A DNA stretch of 64,000 nt from a virus: positions 124,001-188,000 of the IMG/VR virus record IMGVR_UViG_3300042887_005053; one strand, written 5' to 3'. A model generated the notes under the pieces. It ran no database searches and was not told the DNA's origin. It saw only the letters and a program-made list of their open reading frames with translations. The position numbers and the translations under genes are program-made. Below, one piece after another: positions 8,649-18,363 of the stretch. The stretch's first letter is position 1; every line of letters begins with the position of its first letter.

Positions 8649-10223
8649 ATGGCTCAGAATAGAATTTTTGATATATTTGATTGGAAGACAGTAACTGCTA
8701 CAGTATCTATACCAGATGCCGAATTCAGTAAAATTTATCCACAAAATGACGGGTATTGGTACACACAAGATGATATTCAAAGAAAGAGAATAGCTTGGTA
8801 CAATGAATTCAAAAACGGGTTTACCACAACTACTTCCACGAACAGTGTATACGGATTAGATGTTACATTGAATATCGGACCTGGTTTAACTTTTAGTACA
8901 GATGATCCATCTATAGTTTATATCAAAGGACTTACTGCTTTAGCATTTGGTGCTGGATTTACAGCAAGTCAAGTTCCATTCACAAATATAGATGGTGAAT
9001 TCACATTCATAGATTTTCCAAACATTAATGGAACACTAAACAGAATTCCAAAGTTCAATTCTGGTAATTCACTAGTGGATAGCTCTATGCAAGAGGATTC
9101 AAGTAAACTAGATTTTAACATTACGTCTTTACCTACTATTGTCGCTGCTTTACCAACTGTTGGTGGTTATCGTTATTCAATGATGGGAGGGCCTATTGTT
9201 ATAAATGACAAACTGTATTTAGATGACAACACTAATTTTTATATCGAGGTACCTGACAGTGATAATTTAAATATTTACACCGATAAAAATTTTTCGATTA
9301 TTGAGAACACAGACTCTTATTACATACTAAGACACAGAGATGATCTTGTTTACAAAACTTTTTCAGTTTTGAATGGATTATTTGAGATTGGTTCAGCAAC
9401 AGAGTCTGGTAGAGCCGGTCTTTATGCTCCATATTTAAACTCTTTTGTAATTGGTTCAACAGATAGTGGTACCTACAGTACAAATAGTTCATTTGTTTTT
9501 TTATCAAGTACGATGAGTGCTGTCAGAATATCTGATGGTACAGAAGGTAGATACAAATTTTTTGTTTCTGATGACATAGGAAGAGGTCAATGGCTCTCAT
9601 TAACATCTGGTCCTGGTATCAAAGTTGATGCAATGACAATATCAATCGGTTTAAGCGGTTCTGGACTTAGCTTCAGTCAGGATGATAGTCACTTACTGTT
9701 TTTAGACTATTCAATTTTTGATTTATCTTCGTTTACTTATTCTTATAACAATGATTCTCCTGGTCCGACTTTTGGACTTTCTCCAACAGGAGTCACCGCT
9801 GGAACATACGGATCATCCACAGAAATTTTACAGCTAATCGTCAATTCAGATGGTCGTATAAGTAACATTGTGACACAATCATTCACGGCTAGCTCTGGTA
9901 ATGTAGTTAGCTCACCTTATGACAAGAGGTGGTCATCACTTTTTGTTGATGTGGATGGAACTACAGCTAGTGGTTCGAGTATGTCATATACACCAATAGT
10001 AGGTAGTTATGTGAGTGTTTTTGTAAATGGTCAGGAATTCGATGTAGGGTGGGGAACTACAAACTCATCTTGTTATTTTGGAACACACTCACAAATTCCC
10101 AAAGGATTCTCCTCTTCAAACAGAATTGAAGCAGGTGACTATTTATATTGGAATCCTTCCGTTTCTGGATTTAATTTAGAAGAGAATTATAGAATTTCGG
10201 TTCATTATTTATATAATCTATGA
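8649..10223 (+). CDS. Tail fibre protein with shaft-like repeats
   Basis: A 524-residue fibre-type protein. An N-terminal helical segment (DAEFSKIYPQNDGYWYTQDD) precedes beta-rich sequence. Several short units with a G-(L/I)-x-(F/V)-x pattern (GPGLTFSTDDPSIVYI, GPGIKVDAMTISIG, GSGLSFSQDDSHLLFL) resemble the shaft repeats of the protein at 12157 and of adenovirus/reovirus fibres. Residues about 190-330 alternate Asp/Ser-rich loops with short strands. The C-terminus (about 430-524) is a compact domain with YTPIVGSYVSVFVNGQEF and a final NYRISVHYLYN. It lies two bases after the previous gene without its own motif. The receptor-binding role is inferred. Confidence 0.75.
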   Translation: MAQNRIFDIFDWKTVTATVSIPDAEFSKIYPQNDGYWYTQDDIQRKRIAWYNEFKNGFTTTTSTNSVYGLDVTLNIGPGLTFSTDDPSIVYIKGLTALAFGAGFTASQVPFTNIDGEFTFIDFPNINGTLNRIPKFNSGNSLVDSSMQEDSSKLDFNITSLPTIVAALPTVGGYRYSMMGGPIVINDKLYLDDNTNFYIEVPDSDNLNIYTDKNFSIIENTDSYYILRHRDDLVYKTFSVLNGLFEIGSATESGRAGLYAPYLNSFVIGSTDSGTYSTNSSFVFLSSTMSAVRISDGTEGRYKFFVSDDIGRGQWLSLTSGPGIKVDAMTISIGLSGSGLSFSQDDSHLLFLDYSIFDLSSFTYSYNNDSPGPTFGLSPTGVTAGTYGSSTEILQLIVNSDGRISNIVTQSFTASSGNVVSSPYDKRWSSLFVDVDGTTASGSSMSYTPIVGSYVSVFVNGQEFDVGWGTTNSSCYFGTHSQIPKGFSSSNRIEAGDYLYWNPSVSGFNLEENYRISVHYLYNL

Positions 10224-10246
10224 TTTTTACATGGATAGAGTTTTGA

Positions 10247-10261
10247 TTTTTAATATATAAA
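10247..10261 (+). promoter_or_regulatory. TTTTAATATATAAAT motif
   Basis: A near-consensus copy of the recurrent TTTAATATATA motif in the 57-base gap before the ATG at 10281. The spacing of about 19 bases is compatible with a promoter plus a short leader. Confidence 0.45.
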
Positions 10262-10280
10262 TCAAAATATTCTTTAGTTA

Positions 10281-12146
10281 ATGAATTCAAGGCAATTAAA
10301 TGGTAATCAAATTTTAATTGGTACTTCATCTGATGGTTTTTTCGGGAACTCACCCAATAATGTTAATGTTCCTAACATACTCTCTAGTGATACAGTACCA
10401 GATGCGATTGATAAACTAATAAGTATTATTGATCTTCTTGCTCCTGCTAAGAGCCCTAGGCTAGATACTAAATCATTGTCATTCATATCAGGAGGCCCTT
10501 ACTATACTGCACGTCATGTCGCTGTTGGTCCGGCTAGTAATGCTAACTTTATTTACAACGGCGCTGCTACTTTAACACAGTCCGCTATGACTGCTTCTTT
10601 ATATACTAATGTAATTTTTTCAAACAGACCAACTGTGAGAGTAAGTGACAGTACTTCTGGAACTGTTTTGGCAACATTTTCAGATGGACAAAGTGGTCAA
10701 TTAGGAGCGTATATTGATAATACACTCGTTGCTTTTAGAACTTTAGATGGTACTTATCATGCTAACGGAGATGGAACATCGGTTGATGTGAATGGTTGGG
10801 ATATAAATGGTACAAACATTGGTCCAAATTCACTCTTCATCACTTTTGATCAAGACCCATTCACAGTTCCACCGAACTCTGGGTTTTGGACATCTCTGAA
10901 GGCGACTATGAGTTCAACTTATAGTTTCCCGAACACAGACGGAATCGAACACTATTATCAGGTAAGACACTCTAAAACGGGGAATACTCCAGTATTTAAG
11001 TTTATATGTGATACAGGTGATTATGTTTACCCAGGTACTATACCATTCTCAGGCACACCAACATTTTCAATTGGTAAACAAAATCCATCAGTTACTAGAT
11101 GGGTTTCGGGTGTACCAGGGTTAACAGTAGGAGACTATATGATTGCTTCTTATACTTTCAGTAATCTACCAGTTAGTGGTAGATATCCATTAATTTCCAG
11201 ATTTTATAATCAAACAAGAATAACTAGTTTCGTTATTTCGGATGGAACTGTTGTATCAAGTAAGAACGATTTGGACACAAACGGTTTTCCGATAATAGGG
11301 GGTACGGCAGCTCCATTTGCTTTCCAACCTGACTGGGTTGTAAGAGGTATAACCGCTGCCGTAGTTGCGAATATGTTTACCCCAAGTACGATGACTCCGA
11401 CACCTTATTCTTTGAATTTATTTGTTAGAGCTTACAATCCAAAAAATGACTTAATGAACTCAGCTGTATTTCAATACGCTAATTATGGCGGTCCGGCTGG
11501 TTCACAAGTTTATGTTGATACTGTTTCTGTTGAAGGAACAATTTCTACTTCAACAAGAGTTAGGTCAGGAAATGGTGTTTATCCGTCTTATGGTTCTGGT
11601 AACTCACAATTTGGTGATAATTATTCGCCAACATTTAATAATGTAAGTATTAGAGGTAACATTGAAACAGTCGCAAGTGAATTAATGCTACAGAATGGTA
11701 AGTTTCAATGGCCTACTGGTAATTATACAAGTAACGTGCCTACTAGCGGTGACGATTACTCTACTTTAGTGACTACCTTCAATAGTCCAGCTGGAGTTAG
11801 GTTCGCTACATTTAATGTAGGTACGATTACCGCAGCTAGTAACATGACAATCAATATTGTTGGTGGAGTGAATTTCGGTTCGGCACCGGTAGTGGCTGGA
11901 TTTTCTCTACAATGTATAATAATGAACGGATCGACACCAGTGACTGGTTGGTTAGATATAAATAGTGCTTATTCGGCAGGTCAACCGACGAACAACGGTG
12001 ATCCTGCACTAAATTTGGGATCTAGTACCGCTACAACTAAAGTAGTAACTTTTGGTAGTCCGTTGACGAGAACTGGAACAGTTTATATTAGAGCAGGGTT
12101 ACCGACATCATCAAACAAAACATTTACAAATATCACAAAATCATAA
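10281..12146 (+). CDS. Tail fibre / adhesin protein
   Basis: A 621-residue beta-type structural protein. Residues about 40-65 (AIDKLISIIDLLAPAKSPRL) and the following ~350 residues correspond to the middle of the 976-residue protein at 1838, including a DGTYHANGDGTS stretch and a W-V-SG segment (TRWVSGVPGLTVGDY). The two are mosaic paralogues. The C-terminal ~120 residues (from about FNVGTITAASNMTINIVGG) match in style the ends of the proteins at 805 and 1838, closing with VYIRAGLPTSSN. The composition (Thr, Ser, Asn, Gly; few Cys) fits an extracellular fibre. The next gene starts 10 bases downstream. Confidence 0.75.
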   Translation: MNSRQLNGNQILIGTSSDGFFGNSPNNVNVPNILSSDTVPDAIDKLISIIDLLAPAKSPRLDTKSLSFISGGPYYTARHVAVGPASNANFIYNGAATLTQSAMTASLYTNVIFSNRPTVRVSDSTSGTVLATFSDGQSGQLGAYIDNTLVAFRTLDGTYHANGDGTSVDVNGWDINGTNIGPNSLFITFDQDPFTVPPNSGFWTSLKATMSSTYSFPNTDGIEHYYQVRHSKTGNTPVFKFICDTGDYVYPGTIPFSGTPTFSIGKQNPSVTRWVSGVPGLTVGDYMIASYTFSNLPVSGRYPLISRFYNQTRITSFVISDGTVVSSKNDLDTNGFPIIGGTAAPFAFQPDWVVRGITAAVVANMFTPSTMTPTPYSLNLFVRAYNPKNDLMNSAVFQYANYGGPAGSQVYVDTVSVEGTISTSTRVRSGNGVYPSYGSGNSQFGDNYSPTFNNVSIRGNIETVASELMLQNGKFQWPTGNYTSNVPTSGDDYSTLVTTFNSPAGVRFATFNVGTITAASNMTINIVGGVNFGSAPVVAGFSLQCIIMNGSTPVTGWLDINSAYSAGQPTNNGDPALNLGSSTATTKVVTFGSPLTRTGTVYIRAGLPTSSNKTFTNITKS

Positions 12147-12156
12147 TTAACATCAT

Positions 12157-14310
12157 ATGGCTTTAACACAATCTACATCAGTTGATATTTTATTTAAGAA
12201 AGTAGTAGCAGCTAAATCAGATACTGACTCTTTGAGAGAGTATTTTGAAGAACCGATAAACTCAAGACCATCAATTGTTACAGACGATATTTGGTTACAA
12301 AGCAATCAAATACCTTTAACTGCTGCTCCGGTTCCAGGTGTTGTAACCTTAGTTACTGCTAGTTTGACTTATGTTTCAGGGTCAAAAGGAAGTTTTGTTG
12401 ATGGAAGTAATAATCTTAGAGACATAATACCATTCAATTATGGTGATGGTGTTAGCTATAAATACAGAATATACAGAAATAATTCTATTACTGAAATACC
12501 TTTAGGTGAAAGTGATTGGTTCTTTGATCAGAGTTCTGGAGTGTTGACCTTTTTTAGTTTAGCTAATGCTGGAACCGTACAAAATTTGGGTGGTGATACA
12601 ATTGCTTCACCTTCTGCGCCTCCAGTTGTGGTAGGTTGGAAGTATACTGGATTAAAAGGTATAATACCAAACCTTGCTGGTTTGACATATAGTGGTGGTA
12701 CACTATCTTCACCTATAGCCTCATTATCGGCTGGGTATGGTCTTAGTTATTCATCTTATAGTTATTCGATTTTATTGGCTTCAATGAGTTCAGGATTAAC
12801 ATTTGCTTCAGATGGTGGATTAAAGACTGTGTTATCAATAGTTACAGCAGAAGGTCTGACATTTTCAAATGAAGGCACATTATCGGTTGCTTTGGGATTG
12901 GGTAACCCAGGTTTAACTTTTTCAAGTGAAGGTAGAATAAGTGTTCTTAATTCCTTGGTGTTAACAGATACGGATGCTACATTAGGTACGAATGTTCTTG
13001 GTAAATATACAACAGATCCAGTCACAAACATAAGTTTTGATTCACTTTCCATTCCAACGAAAGGATATGTTGACTCGATTGCCTCTGGTTTGAGTCTAAA
13101 ACAGTCCGTTAGAGTAGCTGCGACTGGCTCAGTTGATCTTCAGAGTGCTCCTGCGAAAATTGATGGAGTCACACTTTCTTTTGGTGATAGAGTATTGCTT
13201 TGGCAACAAGACGGTACAGTAAATGGTACGATTTCTAACGGTATTTATGCATTCTCAGCTAGTGGAGAACCTTTAAGAAGAACATCGGATTTAGATGGTG
13301 TTCCATCAAGTGAGGTAACACCGGGTGTCTATACATTTGTGACAGACGGAGAAACTTATATCGGAACTGGATTTGTGGTCGTTAACATTGGTACAGAATC
13401 ACAGATTCAAGTTGGTACACAATCAATGAGGTGGACTCAATTCTCCAGTGCCGGTACATATATTTTCGGAGATGGTGTGAATTTAGACACACAAACAGTA
13501 AATTTAGATTTAGAGCCGGATAAAGGACTTACTTTTAGTTCTTCTCAGTTAACACTAAGGCTTTCTAACAATTCGGGATTAAAAGTTGATGGTGGTTTAC
13601 AAGTAGACCCTTATATCGCTAATTTTGGACTTACATTTAATAATGGTAAAATTGATGTTTATAAACCTATTGAGATTGGAAGAGGTCTTACATTTGCGAC
13701 TAATGGTAATAACTACGAGGGCTTCACTTATTCAGTAAGATTGGCTGACAATAATGGTCTTACTTACAGTTTGAATGGTGATATTATGTTAGATCCAAAT
13801 CTTTTTGGTACATATAGTGCTCTAACATTTTCGAATAACCAGCTTTATATGTTAACTGAGTGGGGCGTTACAGTAAGTAATGGTCAAGTAAGAAGCTCTT
13901 GGACAGCAGGTGATGGATTTGATATTATACAAATTGCAGGTGGATTAACTTATAGCCATAAATTACAACCTGTACTTAATAGCACAACTGGTTTATATTT
14001 TGACTATGGTTTTACCCCAAGTCAAATCTCTATAAACTGGCCGAATATCTTAGGCCAGGGTCTGACTTGGAGTGCTAATAAAGTATCGACTTTATCAGCT
14101 GGTGTAAATAAATTTGCGACCACATTATCTTTTACCGCAGGTATCGCTCAGTATGTAACTCACAGTTTGAACACCACTGATTTTGTAATTCAAATGTACA
14201 ATGATATAACTGGTGATGAAATTCTGGCTCAATATACTGGAAGAACAATTAACGATATTTATGTAACCGCATATGAAGATGTTTCAGCAAGAATAGTAAT
14301 TATTGGATAA
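12157..14310 (+). CDS. Tail fibre with triple-beta-spiral-like shaft
   Basis: A 717-residue fibre. Residues 1-90 are a paralogue of the N-terminus of the protein at 4803, a probable attachment domain. Residues about 170-265 and 445-650 are made of short units with the pattern G-L-T-F/Y-S, a two- to four-residue turn containing G, then alternating hydrophobics (AEGLTFSNEGTLSV, NPGLTFSSEGRISV, FGLTFNNGKIDV, GRGLTFATNG). This is the pattern of triple-beta-spiral fibre shafts. Between them, at about 300-440, lies a recognisable phage-fibre domain (SVRVAATGSVDLQSAPAKID, then GDRVLLWQQDG, NGIYAFSASG and LRRTSDLDG). The C-terminal ~60 residues (TLSFTAGIAQYVTHSLNTTD, then VQMYND-like) form a tip domain. 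It shares the final base of its stop with the next ATG. Confidence 0.82.
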   Translation: MALTQSTSVDILFKKVVAAKSDTDSLREYFEEPINSRPSIVTDDIWLQSNQIPLTAAPVPGVVTLVTASLTYVSGSKGSFVDGSNNLRDIIPFNYGDGVSYKYRIYRNNSITEIPLGESDWFFDQSSGVLTFFSLANAGTVQNLGGDTIASPSAPPVVVGWKYTGLKGIIPNLAGLTYSGGTLSSPIASLSAGYGLSYSSYSYSILLASMSSGLTFASDGGLKTVLSIVTAEGLTFSNEGTLSVALGLGNPGLTFSSEGRISVLNSLVLTDTDATLGTNVLGKYTTDPVTNISFDSLSIPTKGYVDSIASGLSLKQSVRVAATGSVDLQSAPAKIDGVTLSFGDRVLLWQQDGTVNGTISNGIYAFSASGEPLRRTSDLDGVPSSEVTPGVYTFVTDGETYIGTGFVVVNIGTESQIQVGTQSMRWTQFSSAGTYIFGDGVNLDTQTVNLDLEPDKGLTFSSSQLTLRLSNNSGLKVDGGLQVDPYIANFGLTFNNGKIDVYKPIEIGRGLTFATNGNNYEGFTYSVRLADNNGLTYSLNGDIMLDPNLFGTYSALTFSNNQLYMLTEWGVTVSNGQVRSSWTAGDGFDIIQIAGGLTYSHKLQPVLNSTTGLYFDYGFTPSQISINWPNILGQGLTWSANKVSTLSAGVNKFATTLSFTAGIAQYVTHSLNTTDFVIQMYNDITGDEILAQYTGRTINDIYVTAYEDVSARIVIIG
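12671..14110 (+). repeat. Shaft-like GLTFS repeats within fibre gene
   Basis: By eye, about ten to twelve degenerate units of roughly 13-20 residues, each G-(L/F/A)-(T/S/K)-(F/Y/V)-x followed by a Gly- or Asn-containing turn and an alternating hydrophobic strand, in two blocks separated by a globular domain. They repeat at the protein level and are diverged at the DNA level. Confidence 0.65.
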
Positions 14311-17300
14311 TGACAAGAATATTAAATAACTTAGAAATAGTTGGTACTGGATCGAACAGTCCGAATAATCGAGCGTTGGGAGTAACTGGTGGTTTTGTTG
14401 CAATTAATCAAAATATTAAAGTAGGTGGAATTGATCAACCTAATTCAATGGTTGATGTGCAGACAACTGGAACAAACTCTTTGACTTCGGGTTTATTAAT
14501 AAACAATTTAACAAATCAATTACTCAAGTATAGTGATGATGGATCACTTTTTTTGTCGGGATTAGGTCTAACATTTGGAGCTACAAATTCAATTAGGCAA
14601 ATAAATAAAGCCGATTTGATCATAGGTACAACTGCATCAGGTAGTATTTCATTAAATGACTATGGCATAGAAGGTATTGAATCTTCAAATAGAGCTGGTC
14701 TAGAGTTTTATCTAAGAGATCAAGCAGGATTAAGTTCAACCTATTCAAGAACTTTTAGATTTAACACATCAGATGGTGGTTTCTTTTCTATGTTGAAAGA
14801 AACTGGCACAAGTTCAATTTTTAATTTCCCAACTAACACGAATTCGAGCATAAGAATTTCAAGTACTTTTTCAAATCAATTTTTTAGAATAACAACTAAT
14901 GACATTACAAACTCTCAAATATTTAGATTCGGTGTTGAGTCAAATGCGACATATTCATTATCATTTTTTGATAGAATAAGTAAATTGAATGTTAACAACA
15001 TATCAATTCAGACTATAGATAATATCACTGGAGGGTATCCAATATTCATGATTTCAAGTACTCAGAGTTCAGTGCAAATTGGATTGACATCTACAAACAA
15101 TCCATCAATTTTTATTATACCTGGTCAAAATATATCATTAACAGCAAGTTATATTTCTGGTACAAGTTCTTATATGAAAAATATTTTCATCGGTACTTTG
15201 ATGAACAGAATTCCACAAGGAACTACATTTAGTAGATTAGAAGGTAATCAGAATATTTTTATAGGTTCAAGATCTCAATTAACATCGGGTTTTGACAATA
15301 TTTCAATGGGTGAAAGATCACTCGATAACTTAACTAGTGGTCAAAGAAATATCTCGATAGGAGTAGGTTCACTTCAATCATCAACTCAGTCAATATCAAA
15401 CATCTCGATCGGATTCGAGTCAGGTAGATTATCTACTGGTGATAGTAATGTTTTTATTGGGAATGGGGCTGGCAGTAACATCTATACTCAATCAAATGTA
15501 TTATTTATATCAAATGGTTCTAATCTACCTTTTGTTGATATATTACAATCAACAAATAATGCAACGGCTGGTGTGGTGCCAAGTTGGTCATTTGGTAATG
15601 CCTTTGGAAATATTGTTTCAATTGGTACAGAGGGAGATTATTATCCTTCTTTAGTATCTTCAACTGGAAGTTATAAGACAATTTTTATTGGTAAGGGTAT
15701 ATGGCACTATTCTAATTCACTTAATACATATGCTATTTCAACTTCGATGCCTGCACTCAATTACTTCACATCATCTGTTGGTTTAACAAATAGCAATGTA
15801 GATTCAGTTGGTAGTAATTTTGAACTAGTAGCCGGTGTAGGAAGGGGTAGTGGAACAGCAGGTGATTTGTATTTTTCAACTGGTAAAACAGTTAGTACAT
15901 CTGATTTGTTACATGATAAAGTAGTAAGAATGACTATTAAGGGAAACACTGGTAGAATAGGTATAGGTGAAGGTACATTTTCTCAAAATCCAGATGCTTT
16001 ACTACATATTACATCTATTACTGCTTCTAACCCAATGTTAAAATTAGTTGATGGAAGTCAGGGAGTAGACAAAGTATTGGTTTCAGATGCGTATGGTAAT
16101 GCAACATGGAAATCTGCAGCAGGTGCTTCAAATTCAATAGTAGGTGTTGGTTCAGCAAGTTTCATACCTTTATTTACTGGTACAATCAGTAACACACTAA
16201 CAAATAGTAATATTTATCAAGCAACCGGTACTTATGGTACTATCTTGATTGGTTATACTATATCATCCTCAAATTATAACGACGACACAAATACATTAAG
16301 AGTATTAGGTGATGTTTATTTTGACAACAGTACAATCACATCTCAGAAATTTTTTCTTAACGGTACTTATTTGTTTGATGATGTTAATAGTAATTTAGCA
16401 CTAGGTTATCAATCAATGGGTGGTAATACTGGGTCAGCAATTCCAATCAGAGGTCAGTACAACATGGGAATTGGTTATCAGTCTCTTAATCAAATCAGAC
16501 AGAATTCGGACTTTAATCTTGGACTAGGTTACCATACATTACGACAACTACAATCCGGAACTCAAAACATTGCACTTGGATATTTCGCAATGAGAAATAT
16601 GACGACAGCGAGTAATAACATTTCAATAGGTGCTAATACTTTAGGTACAACATTTTCAATCTATGATAACATAGCAATCGGATTCGAATCTTTAATTCTT
16701 AATAGAAGTAACAGAAATATTGCAATTGGTCATAATGCTGGTCATGAATTAATACATCAAGATACTGGTTCAAATATTTTCTTAGGTTTTAATTCTGGTG
16801 GAGGATTTATCACTGGGTCTAACAACACCTTTATTACATCCAATGGAAATAATAATTTAGGAATACTTTCTGGAGATAACAATATAATTATTGGTCAAAA
16901 TATAACTATTAATTCAACAAGCAGGAATGGTAATATAATTATAGGTAATAGTTTTTCAACGAAACCTGGTTTAACGAATTCAATTATACTATCGGATGGT
17001 TCAGGTAATCAGAGAATTCTTGTTAATGAACAAGGATTTGTTGGTTTCGGTACAGCATTTTCTGAAACTGCTAATACACCACAAGCACTTGTAGATATGA
17101 GAGTACTTGGTACAGGTTCAAAAGTTTTGAGAATAGTTGACGGGTCAGAGGGATTAAATAAGGTTTTATTATCTGATTCGCAGGGATTTAGTTCTTGGGC
17201 AACTTTGAGTAACCCTGCAACAGTTCAGTTCGGTTTAACTGCAACTGGATCACCATACTCACCTACTTTCTCAGTATTATTAAAGGCTACTTTCTCAGCA

Positions 17301-18317
17301 CTTACTTTCTCTACTATCGAAAGTGGTTTAGCAGTAAGTCCAAATATTGCAGGAAATGGTCTAAACTTTGTAGATGGTCAATTGAACTGGTCATATGCGC
17401 AAGTTATACTGGCAACATCTAGTAGTTTTACAGTAGGAGCAAATCAAAACAATTATTTCTTTGATATTACAACTGGAAATAATTTGATAACAGTTACTCC
17501 ACCTTCAAGTGGACTTACTAATGGATTCACATTCTTAATTAGAAAAGTGGACATCTCTAGTGGTATTATCCAAGTTGCTGGAGTATTTGAGTATAGTGGA
17601 TCAACAAACATATCCACTTTGACGAGATCTAATCAAACGATAGCTTATGTTTACTCTGGTGTAACATTTACTCCTTATACTATAGATGAAGGTGTTATAT
17701 CACCATCGACTGTATTAGCAAATGTTGGAGCCACTTATTCACCAGCAGATGAGGTGGCGGTTTTAGATATACATGACACTGCTCAACAAGCTTTAACATA
17801 CAATCAAGGAGGATTCGAAAATGATTGGTTAAGTGGTGTTATATATTCAGCTTATGGTACTCAGTCTTTTGTTGGTTCTGCTACACCAGTTTCAGTTTTT
17901 GCTACACAATCAAATAAGTTTATCGGAAGTACTATATCAAATACTCTGATACCAGCATTTTCATTAACAAGAGGTAAAACATTCAAATTAAGTATTTCTG
18001 GTACTGTTTCGTTATCATCAAATTTAACATTCAATTCATTAGTTGGGGGAGCAACAGTGAGTTCTACGACTATAAATTCAGTAAATAATGGATTCATAAT
18101 TGATTTTACATTGAAGACTATGAATGTTGGTATAAACGGATCAGTACATGGTTTTGGTATGATATATTACAATGGCACAAGTGTTGCATCATTTATGAAT
18201 ACACCGCCCTATACAACAGTCAATACCGCGATTTCTAATAGAATTGACTTCACAATTTCAAGTAGTGGTACTCCTAATATCACGATATTCCAGTCGATGA
18301 TAGAAAGATTGACGTAG
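14310..18317 (+). CDS. Very large tail fibre with NxAIG repeats
   Basis: A 1335-residue fibre. Its N-terminus (MTRILNNLEIVGTGSNS, then ALGVTGGF) matches that of the 2207-residue minus-strand protein ending at 42374 (MTKVLNSLFITGTGSDS, ALGVTSGY). The two are paralogues. Two blocks of an N-(I/F/L)-(A/S/G)-(I/L)-G-x-x-(S/A)-L repeat occur (residues about 315-395 and 695-830), each unit about 20-27 residues. Between them is a segment shared with the paralogue (DGSQGVDKVLVSDAYGN, then NTLRVLGDVYFDNS and LFDDVNSNLALGY). After the second block come IIIGNSFSTKPG and a second copy of the DGSEGLNKVLLSDSQG segment. The last ~300 residues are a distinct beta-rich C-terminal region. The repeats recall the left-handed beta-roll heads of trimeric adhesins, so a rigid trimeric fibre is likely. 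Confidence 0.82.
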   Translation: MTRILNNLEIVGTGSNSPNNRALGVTGGFVAINQNIKVGGIDQPNSMVDVQTTGTNSLTSGLLINNLTNQLLKYSDDGSLFLSGLGLTFGATNSIRQINKADLIIGTTASGSISLNDYGIEGIESSNRAGLEFYLRDQAGLSSTYSRTFRFNTSDGGFFSMLKETGTSSIFNFPTNTNSSIRISSTFSNQFFRITTNDITNSQIFRFGVESNATYSLSFFDRISKLNVNNISIQTIDNITGGYPIFMISSTQSSVQIGLTSTNNPSIFIIPGQNISLTASYISGTSSYMKNIFIGTLMNRIPQGTTFSRLEGNQNIFIGSRSQLTSGFDNISMGERSLDNLTSGQRNISIGVGSLQSSTQSISNISIGFESGRLSTGDSNVFIGNGAGSNIYTQSNVLFISNGSNLPFVDILQSTNNATAGVVPSWSFGNAFGNIVSIGTEGDYYPSLVSSTGSYKTIFIGKGIWHYSNSLNTYAISTSMPALNYFTSSVGLTNSNVDSVGSNFELVAGVGRGSGTAGDLYFSTGKTVSTSDLLHDKVVRMTIKGNTGRIGIGEGTFSQNPDALLHITSITASNPMLKLVDGSQGVDKVLVSDAYGNATWKSAAGASNSIVGVGSASFIPLFTGTISNTLTNSNIYQATGTYGTILIGYTISSSNYNDDTNTLRVLGDVYFDNSTITSQKFFLNGTYLFDDVNSNLALGYQSMGGNTGSAIPIRGQYNMGIGYQSLNQIRQNSDFNLGLGYHTLRQLQSGTQNIALGYFAMRNMTTASNNISIGANTLGTTFSIYDNIAIGFESLILNRSNRNIAIGHNAGHELIHQDTGSNIFLGFNSGGGFITGSNNTFITSNGNNNLGILSGDNNIIIGQNITINSTSRNGNIIIGNSFSTKPGLTNSIILSDGSGNQRILVNEQGFVGFGTAFSETANTPQALVDMRVLGTGSKVLRIVDGSEGLNKVLLSDSQGFSSWATLSNPATVQFGLTATGSPYSPTFSVLLKATFSALTFSTIESGLAVSPNIAGNGLNFVDGQLNWSYAQVILATSSSFTVGANQNNYFFDITTGNNLITVTPPSSGLTNGFTFLIRKVDISSGIIQVAGVFEYSGSTNISTLTRSNQTIAYVYSGVTFTPYTIDEGVISPSTVLANVGATYSPADEVAVLDIHDTAQQALTYNQGGFENDWLSGVIYSAYGTQSFVGSATPVSVFATQSNKFIGSTISNTLIPAFSLTRGKTFKLSISGTVSLSSNLTFNSLVGGATVSSTTINSVNNGFIIDFTLKTMNVGINGSVHGFGMIYYNGTSVASFMNTPPYTTVNTAISNRIDFTISSSGTPNITIFQSMIERLT
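15250..15480 (+). repeat. NxAIG repeat block 1
   Basis: Coding repeats NIFIGSRSQL, NISMGERSL, NISIGVGSL, NISIGFESG and NVFIGNGAG in the 1335-residue fibre, about 20-25 residues apart. Confidence 0.8.
16390..16760 (+). repeat. NxAIG repeat block 2
   Basis: Coding repeats NLALGYQSM, NMGIGYQSL, NLGLGYHTL, NIALGYFAM, NISIGANTL, NIAIGFESL and NIAIGHNAG in the same fibre. They are diverged at the DNA level, so this is an old expansion. Confidence 0.8.
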
Positions 18318-18328
18318 AAGAGTGTAAT

Positions 18329-18343
18329 ATTTATATATACTTT
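18329..18343 (+). promoter_or_regulatory. ATTTATATATACTTT motif
   Basis: A copy of the recurrent TATATA motif in the 46-base gap before the ATG at 18364. The last fibre gene of the array thus has its own candidate start signal. Confidence 0.45.
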
Positions 18344-18363
18344 GAAAATTTATTTTATAGTCT

